Positions 58,966-64,000 of a DNA stretch of 64,000 nt are shown in pieces. This stretch comes from an uncultured Ilyobacter sp. (GTDB lineage Bacteria; Fusobacteriota; Fusobacteriia; Fusobacteriales; Fusobacteriaceae). The notes under the pieces were generated by a model. It was not told the origin of the DNA. It did not search any database and was given only the letters and a program-made list of their open reading frames with translations. The position numbers were made by a program, and so were the translations under genes. Position 1 is the stretch's first letter; every line of letters starts with the position of its first letter. The stretch covers positions 744,001-808,000 of the forward strand of contig NZ_OY764059.1 in assembly GCF_963668085.1 (NCBI RefSeq), given 5' to 3'.

Positions 58966-59526
58966 TTATTTTATAAAATTAAAATAATCGTTTTTTCTTT
59001 CAGGATAATTAAGTACCTTTGCATTGGGATAACCAACTGCTATTGCGTGATGCGGAGTGTGACCTTCTGGAATTTCCAGATCTTTTATAAATTCTTCTTT
59101 TTCAGGACCTCTGAATATCCCAAATATAAATGCACTCCAGCAGGTACCAAGCCCCATAGATTCAGCTTGAAGTAAGATGTTTTCAGTGGCTGCTGATATA
59201 TCCTCTACCGGAGTAATGGCATCATTCTTATGAGAAACAATTATTACGGTGGGAGCCTTATGAAAAATATTAAAATCAGGATTATTTGCCATTTTACGTA
59301 TTTTTTCGTTTTCTGCGTCTTTTGATGTATATTTCGATCTGTCACTCATCTTTTTAATGAGTTCTTTATTCTGAACCACAGTGAAGTGCCAAGGTTGCTT
59401 ATTATGGCCGCTTGGAGCCCAAGCACCTGCTTCTAATAAGGCCATAATTTCATCTTTTTTGACTTGTTCCTCTTTGTATGACCTTGTGCTTCTTCTGTTT
59501 TTTATTACTTCTAGTATTTTATTCAC
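58966..59526 (-). CDS. Nitroreductase-family FMN oxidoreductase (reductase operon)
   Basis: A 186-residue flavoprotein with VIKNRRSTRSYKEEQV, APSGHNKQPWHFTVVQ, AATENILLQAESMGLGTCW and AVGYPNAK, all nitroreductase landmarks. The GTG start at 59526 follows GGGGGAA. It lies 37 bases after the SLBB-GltD gene in the same direction, so it is probably co-transcribed and may accept electrons from that flavoprotein. The substrate is unknown. Confidence 0.85.
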   Translation of the reverse strand: MNKILEVIKNRRSTRSYKEEQVKKDEIMALLEAGAWAPSGHNKQPWHFTVVQNKELIKKMSDRSKYTSKDAENEKIRKMANNPDFNIFHKAPTVIIVSHKNDAITPVEDISAATENILLQAESMGLGTCWSAFIFGIFRGPEKEEFIKDLEIPEGHTPHHAIAVGYPNAKVLNYPERKNDYFNFIK

Positions 59527-59563
59527 AGTAATTCCCCCATTTCATAAATATACTTATTAAGCC

Positions 59564-61495
59564 TTATTGCTTACTGTTTCTGTCGCATCTCATACATCTT
59601 GTAGCTTCTCTTAAAGCTTCTTCTCTTGTATAAACTACTTTTATATTTTCAAAGTTTTTACATCTGTATGTTGATTCTGTTTCTTTTTCTTCCTGTTTGG
59701 GAATATTCCATGTAGTCAGATCAAGCTGTTTTTCAGGAATTTCAATCTCATCTCCTACATAAATTCCCTGGCCACCCAAAGCCTTATCAATACTAATTGC
59801 TACTTTTTTAGCTTCTGCTATGGCACTGATGGCAATTTTAGAGTATCCCCCCATATCTCCGGCTACATAGACGTCTTCTGCTGTTGTTTTGTAAGTATTT
59901 TTATCAAATGATATCCATCTGTCAGAGCCGATCTCTATATCACAATCTAGATAGCTGTAGTCTGCTCTTTGACCTATTGCCATTACCACTAACTCAGAAT
60001 AAATTTTAATAGTTTTTTCTTCATCAAACTTCGGGCTGAACCTGTACTGACTATCCATTGTGGATATGCATTTCTTGAGTTCAATTTTCTTTAAAGAATC
60101 TTTTTCTTCAAGATACTCGTTTATGGTATAACCATTTAAAAAATTAATCCCCTCTTCGGCTGCTCCATGTTTCTCTTCATGAGAGGCAGGCATACCATCA
60201 TACTCTTCAAGTGAAACAACTGTCACATCAGATCCGCATCTCATAATGCTTCTGGCAGCATCCATGGCAACATCTCCACCACCGATAACTGTTACTTTTT
60301 TAGGGAAATTTCTCTTTCCTTGAAGCTTTATCTCTTTTAGAATATCCACTGCACTTACGATATATTCTTTATCAGGGCCCACTTTTACACCTGTCATCAA
60401 ACCTGTTGCAAGAATAGTTGCATCATTGGCGTTTCTGATTTCATCAAGTTTTATATCTTCTCCTACTTTTACTCCTGTTTTAATCTTTACACCAAGATTT
60501 TCAATAAGTTTTATTTCTCTGTTTATTGCTTCATTATTTATTCTGTACTCTGGAATCATTATTGCGGGAACTCCACCTGCCGTTTTTTCAGCTTCGTATA
60601 TAGTTACATTATAACCGCTACGACCAAGGAAATAAGAGGCACTTAGTCCTGCGGGTCCGCTTCCGATAATAGCTATCTTCTTCCCGTTACTTTTCAGTTT
60701 ATCTTCTTTGATCTTGTTATCTTCAAGAGCCAAAGTTGAAGCGAAGTATTTAAGTGCTCTTACACCTACAGATTGCTCGAGCTCTCCTCTACGACATCTC
60801 TCTTCACAAGGTCTTGCACAAATCATTCCACAGACATAGGATAAGGGATTGGCCTGTCTCATTACTGCATAAGCTGTGTCCATATCATCTTGAGCCATGT
60901 ATGCTACATAACCGGGGATATTTACCTCAGCAGGACATGCATTGACACACTGAGCAGAAGCTAATCTATGGCATACTCCAGGGTGGCATTTTTTCTCTGT
61001 AATATGTTCTTCAAAAATTTCTCTAAAGTTATTTAATAAAAACAGTACTGTTTTTTTCATTTTTCTTTCAGCAGGAATGACAGTTTTCTCTTCTAAAAGT
61101 TCTTTTAATATGTCTAGTTCTAAAATTCTTTTGCTTGTTCCGTTGCTTATTTTTTCAATGATTTCCTCTATCTCTTCTATAGCTTCATTTGTAGTTCTAA
61201 GCTCTTTAATAAGATATCTCACACAAAATCTGGCATAATCTACAGGACAGGTAAGGTCATTTAAAAACAGGATAGTATCTGTATCGATGTTTTTAGTATA
61301 GTCACTTAGAGGATTTTCAATATCTTTTAAAAGTACAATTTCACCGAAAGGTCCACCTATTTGAACCATTGACAGTCTTCCGTTGTTCCAGAGGCCTCCT
61401 GCCAATTTAGTAAAAATATCTATCAATGATCGATTTTCATCTATATTATATGTTCCTGGATTATTTATTTTGCCGCATAAAATGAATTTCTTCAT
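59564..61495 (-). CDS. SLBB-Fe-S-GltD fusion flavoprotein oxidoreductase
   Basis: A 643-residue fusion. Residues 1-90 form an SLBB-like domain (GKINNPGTYNIDENRSL ... IGGPFGEIVLL), and 90-170 match the C-terminal helical part of NuoF-type proteins. From about 180 a GltD/NfnB-type half follows: cluster Cys (CVNACPAEVNIPGYV, CGMICARPCEERCRRG), FAD loop IAIIGSGPAGLSAS, NAD(P) loop VTVIGGGDVAMDAA, VYVAGDMGGYS and a final CMRCDRN. It would move electrons between NAD(P)H and Fe-S or flavin partners. Its start is two bases after the RdhA-like stop. Confidence 0.82.
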   Translation of the reverse strand: MKKFILCGKINNPGTYNIDENRSLIDIFTKLAGGLWNNGRLSMVQIGGPFGEIVLLKDIENPLSDYTKNIDTDTILFLNDLTCPVDYARFCVRYLIKELRTTNEAIEEIEEIIEKISNGTSKRILELDILKELLEEKTVIPAERKMKKTVLFLLNNFREIFEEHITEKKCHPGVCHRLASAQCVNACPAEVNIPGYVAYMAQDDMDTAYAVMRQANPLSYVCGMICARPCEERCRRGELEQSVGVRALKYFASTLALEDNKIKEDKLKSNGKKIAIIGSGPAGLSASYFLGRSGYNVTIYEAEKTAGGVPAIMIPEYRINNEAINREIKLIENLGVKIKTGVKVGEDIKLDEIRNANDATILATGLMTGVKVGPDKEYIVSAVDILKEIKLQGKRNFPKKVTVIGGGDVAMDAARSIMRCGSDVTVVSLEEYDGMPASHEEKHGAAEEGINFLNGYTINEYLEEKDSLKKIELKKCISTMDSQYRFSPKFDEEKTIKIYSELVVMAIGQRADYSYLDCDIEIGSDRWISFDKNTYKTTAEDVYVAGDMGGYSKIAISAIAEAKKVAISIDKALGGQGIYVGDEIEIPEKQLDLTTWNIPKQEEKETESTYRCKNFENIKVVYTREEALREATRCMRCDRNSKQ

Positions 61496-61497
61496 TA

Positions 61498-62679
61498 CTA
61501 TTCTCCTCCTCTGATTTTATCTTTATCTATAATATCAGTCATAACGTTATACATGTTGTATTCAGGTAAACTTTGATTTACAATTTTATCATATCCGAAT
61601 CTGCTTACCGGACAAACTTTGAGACAGTGTCCGCAGTATCTGTTTGTTCCCATAGACCAGCCACAGCTTTTTCTAACTGATCTTCTTTTAAATTGACCAA
61701 ACCACTCATGTTCATCTTTGGGAATGCTGGCCACAGGACAGGTCTTATAGCACATTCTGCATCTTGCACAAAACTCCTCAAAATTCATGTCTTCTGTTGC
61801 ATGGTCTAGCTCAATGTCAGCATCAATGGTTACACAGCATAGTCTTAATCTTGTTCCATACTCTTTGGTAATCAGCAAGCCATGAGTGGAATACATTCCA
61901 AGACCGGCATTTACTGCATGAGGGGGAAAGTTTATTTCATCACCTAATGCTGGAGTTGAAAGAGCCTTATATCCCTTACTTCTAATAAAATCGGCTACTT
62001 TATTTGCAGCATCTCCAGCCTCGGCATATATATGCCAATCAAATATCTTTCCAGTATCTTTTGTAGGATAAGGTATTTCTTCTATCTGATCCGCCTCCAT
62101 CTCCATACCCAATACAAGCATAGTGTCATATGGGAAAGAGTCGTCAAAGCCCTCATTGATATACCTTCTGTCAACTAAGGTAAAGGCTCCAATCATTCCC
62201 AGGCTCTTTACATACTCTAAGATATTATCTTTAAGCTGCTTTAAGTCTTTTAAAGGCTTAACTTTACCGGCTTCTATATCTGCTTCTAGTTTTTTATTAA
62301 ATTCTGGATTTTGTTTTGATAGAGCAATACCCTTCATTACCCTTTGTGCATCTTCTATGAACACGTCTCTGATTTTAGGTGTCATACCATCATCTTCAAC
62401 ATACTTTGCAATGTTTTTGATGTAGTCTGAATCTATGTCTATAGAGTCTCCTTTACCATCCCCTGGGTGTATAGAAGTATAGTGATCAAATAACTCTCCA
62501 TCTATTTTTACATATGGGTTATTATCAGTCAGTTCTTTTCCTAGGTTATCTTTAGTGTAGGTATAAAAAAACTCTTTGTCATGCCTTAAAATTCCTTTTT
62601 CACTTACTTTAAATGGAGCTCTCTTACTAACTTTTGGCACATCTAAATAGAAAGTGTTATTAAATCCGTTGTCTTTCAC
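61498..62679 (-). CDS. Reductive dehalogenase/QueG-like corrinoid Fe-S protein, cytosolic type
   Basis: A 393-residue protein without a Tat signal. The C-terminus has two [4Fe-4S] motifs in RdhA order, CARCRMCYKTCPVAS and C-x9-C-x2-C-x3-CPVSRF. Just before them, NAGLGMYSTHGLLITKEYG and VTIDADIELDHA match the corrinoid-binding region shared by RdhA and QueG. The N-terminal 150 residues resemble neither closely. The GTG start follows AGGAGGGG. It is not QueG by length or context; the substrate is unknown. Confidence 0.78.
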   Translation of the reverse strand: MKDNGFNNTFYLDVPKVSKRAPFKVSEKGILRHDKEFFYTYTKDNLGKELTDNNPYVKIDGELFDHYTSIHPGDGKGDSIDIDSDYIKNIAKYVEDDGMTPKIRDVFIEDAQRVMKGIALSKQNPEFNKKLEADIEAGKVKPLKDLKQLKDNILEYVKSLGMIGAFTLVDRRYINEGFDDSFPYDTMLVLGMEMEADQIEEIPYPTKDTGKIFDWHIYAEAGDAANKVADFIRSKGYKALSTPALGDEINFPPHAVNAGLGMYSTHGLLITKEYGTRLRLCCVTIDADIELDHATEDMNFEEFCARCRMCYKTCPVASIPKDEHEWFGQFKRRSVRKSCGWSMGTNRYCGHCLKVCPVSRFGYDKIVNQSLPEYNMYNVMTDIIDKDKIRGGE

Positions 62680-62725
62680 TACTATCCCCTCCTTAAATTA
62701 TTCTCAGTAGTTCTATAGAGTTTTG

Positions 62726-62761
62726 AAAAAATACCTGAAAGTTTCACTAACAGGTTTTTTA
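62726..62761 (-). terminator. Partial terminator between the polyferredoxin and RdhA-like genes
   Basis: On the minus strand AACCTG and CAGGTATTTTTT form a short stem with a T run, overlapping the end of the NapH-like gene. It could reduce read-through and set the expression ratio of membrane and soluble parts. Confidence 0.45.
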
Positions 62762-63451
62762 GTTGCCGATTTTCTTAAGGAATATTCCGATCTTCCCATA
62801 TGAAAGTGTATCTTTTACCGGACAGCTGCTTATACACTCAAAACAGTTAATACACTGGGGATTTCTGATGCTATCCTTATCTGACACAGCAATATTCATA
62901 GGACATACTCTGTTGCATTTTTTACAGTTTACACAACTTTTTTTATTTCTCTTCACTGAGAAAAATCTAGTCAAGCTTGCAATCCCGAACTTGGTTCCGT
63001 CTATGCAAAGATAATTGCAGAATGGCCTTTCAAATACAGTTGAAACTATTAGAAAACCAGCCATTATAATTAATGATGCTGAGATGATAACACCTGAAAA
63101 ATTACTTGCTGTAGATGTGAATGTTTTATTACCGTTTACAGTTTCATAGATACCTACCCCTATACCTGCAACTAAGAGGGCCATAACGATATATCTTGAA
63201 AACATCAAATATTTTTGAATATTTTGTGGCATCTTATATTTTTTTGTAAAAATCCTGTCCCCTATGGCACCAAAAAATTCCTGAAGGGCTCCGTATGGAC
63301 ATACCCATCCGCAGAAAAAATTACCCACTACCAATGAAAAAATAAGCAGTAGTGGAAATACAGCCTTAAATTTCATAAATAAACCCGCTACTAACAATCC
63401 AATAAAAAAAAGTTGAACACTGTTTCTAATTAATTGAATTTTTTTGTTCAA
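62759..63451 (-). CDS. NapH/NosR-like membrane polyferredoxin
   Basis: About 230 residues with four or five membrane helices. The loop motifs FFCGWVCPYGALQE and FCNYLCIDGTKFG are the CxxxC(P) pairs of NapH/RdhC-type proteins, and the C-terminus carries two [4Fe-4S] motifs, CVNCKKCNRVCPMNI and CINCFECISSCPVKD. It would pass electrons between the membrane and the soluble reductase encoded next. TTG 63451 with AGGTGA five bases upstream is preferred over TTG 63481. Confidence 0.82.
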   Translation of the reverse strand: MNKKIQLIRNSVQLFFIGLLVAGLFMKFKAVFPLLLIFSLVVGNFFCGWVCPYGALQEFFGAIGDRIFTKKYKMPQNIQKYLMFSRYIVMALLVAGIGVGIYETVNGNKTFTSTASNFSGVIISASLIIMAGFLIVSTVFERPFCNYLCIDGTKFGIASLTRFFSVKRNKKSCVNCKKCNRVCPMNIAVSDKDSIRNPQCINCFECISSCPVKDTLSYGKIGIFLKKIGN

Positions 63452-63501
63452 ATGGCTCACCTCTATAAAAGAATGTAACAAAAGACCTCTTGGCTTATGT
63501 T

Positions 63502-63519
63502 ATGTTAAAATAATAACAT
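63502..63519. promoter_or_regulatory. Candidate operator, Rex-like palindrome
   Basis: ATGTTAAAATAATAACAT is a perfect palindrome in its six-base arms. It shares arms and AATA core with the site at 33285 before the hydrogenase operon. It lies about 50 bases upstream of the polyferredoxin start and on the shared divergent region with the alcohol dehydrogenase. Confidence 0.55.
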
Positions 63520-63536
63520 TTTAATAGAGATACTTC

Positions 63537-63552
63537 TGTCCTGTTTAGGACA
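63537..63552. promoter_or_regulatory. Second palindrome in the divergent region
   Basis: TGTCCT-GTTT-AGGACA, a perfect inverted repeat with no T run, so more likely an operator than a terminator. The binding protein is unknown. Confidence 0.4.
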
Positions 63553-63695
63553 CTTTTTTAATGAAAATAGATTTTAAATAAGTTGGAGGCTTTGTTTAAA
63601 TGATAATTTGATTTTAGATACTCGCAATTATTTTAATTCAATTATTTTTTTTATTTTTATGGTTTTTTAAATCTTGTAAAATCACAATTTACACC

Positions 63696-63718
63696 TTTTG
63701 GTAAGTATTTCACCAAAA
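63696..63718. promoter_or_regulatory. Inverted repeat upstream of the alcohol dehydrogenase
   Basis: TTTTGGT (63696-63702) and ACCAAAA (63712-63718) face each other across nine bases, about 80 bases before the dehydrogenase start and upstream of a possible -10 (TATACT, 63751). It could be an operator. The rest of 63452-63795 is AT-rich and holds no gene. Confidence 0.35.
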
Positions 63719-63795
63719 AGTGCCTTCTTTTTTTTAATTAGTTTTTTTTGTATACTGAGTGCACATAAAAAATTAAAAAAATTAGGAGGTTACAA

Positions 63796-64000
63796 ATGCA
63801 AAGATTTACAATACCAAGAGATCTATATTTCGGAGAGGACTCGCTATCTCATTTAAAAAATATCAATGGAACTAAGGCTCTTATCGTTATCGGTTCAGAG
63901 AGATTAATAAACGATGGAACAGTACCTAGTGCTGTTGAATATTTAAAAGAAGCTGGAATAGAAAGTGAACTATTCGTAGGAATAGAAAATGACCCTTCAG
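63796..64000 (+). CDS. Iron-containing alcohol dehydrogenase (5' part)
   Basis: The first 68 residues are present before the window ends. They read FTIPRDLYFGEDSL, ALIVIGSERL, VPSAVEYLKEAGIESELF and GIENDPS, the N-terminal NAD-binding half of group III (iron) alcohol dehydrogenases. The metal site lies beyond the window. It would reduce an aldehyde with NAD(P)H in fermentation. AGGAGGT precedes the ATG. Confidence 0.85.
   Translation, partial: MQRFTIPRDLYFGEDSLSHLKNINGTKALIVIGSERLINDGTVPSAVEYLKEAGIESELFVGIENDPS

Overview
The window reads as a chromosomal segment from an anaerobic, low-GC, outer-membrane-bearing bacterium. AT-rich DNA and AGGAGG-type ribosome binding sites sit beside diderm genes (tamB, bamA, ompH, lpxD), [FeFe] hydrogenases and a selenocysteine formate dehydrogenase. 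This mix fits the Fusobacteriota, and the marine Ilyobacter/Propionigenium group is the best guess. The taxonomic call is inference from gene content. No rRNA, tRNA or CRISPR array was seen.

Layout. 1-540: two minus-strand genes, a cut-off DUF2147 protein and a rubredoxin-like protein. 748-5360: peptidase T, cysK-cysE behind a consensus promoter, an isoprenoid-synthase-like protein and a PduO-type cobalamin adenosyltransferase. 6658-19577: a long one-direction run trkH-trkA-mnmG-rsmG-tamB-bamA-ompH-lpxD. 19790-28046: nitroreductase, methyltransferase, glucosaminidase, M3 peptidase, lspA, a YgjP-type metalloprotein, a DUF2344 protein, serS and fba. 28388-30246: pyrG behind an apparent attenuator. 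30279-31464: an insertion sequence that landed on the stop codon of a DUF1361 gene.

Energy metabolism fills the second half. 33285-37874 is a trimeric [FeFe] hydrogenase operon (hydC, an hndB-like gene with an in-frame UGA, hydB, hydA) behind a palindrome resembling a clostridial Rex box. After a two-component system (38055-40402), a stretch of about 10.4 kb lies between two inverted copies of a ~250 bp repeat. It holds a UDG-like protein, a secreted PepF, an AraC-type regulator, and an operon of selenocysteine fdhF, a second [FeFe] hydrogenase, mobA and fdhD. That operon looks like a soluble formate/H2 (CO2 reductase or formate hydrogenlyase) module. sppA and a sulfur amino acid cluster (malY-type lyase, Cys/Met-metabolism PLP enzyme, second cysK) follow.

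The right end (63481 back to 58646, minus strand) is the most novel-looking part. It is an operon of a NapH-like membrane polyferredoxin, a reductive-dehalogenase/QueG-like corrinoid Fe-S protein without a Tat signal, an SLBB-GltD fusion flavoprotein, a nitroreductase and a small membrane protein disrupted at an A8 tract. A Crp/Fnr-type regulator lies beside it, and its promoter region carries a palindrome nearly identical to the one before the hydrogenase operon. An iron-type alcohol dehydrogenase starts divergently and runs off the end.

Three intergenic stretches (40577-41028, 51408-51930, 57511-57905) are mosaics built from shared non-coding modules and each ends in a GTTACTTT hairpin. Other points of note are a histidine kinase that seems to need an AUU start, and an hndB-like gene in which both the UGA and the loss of the usual cluster cysteines are unexplained.
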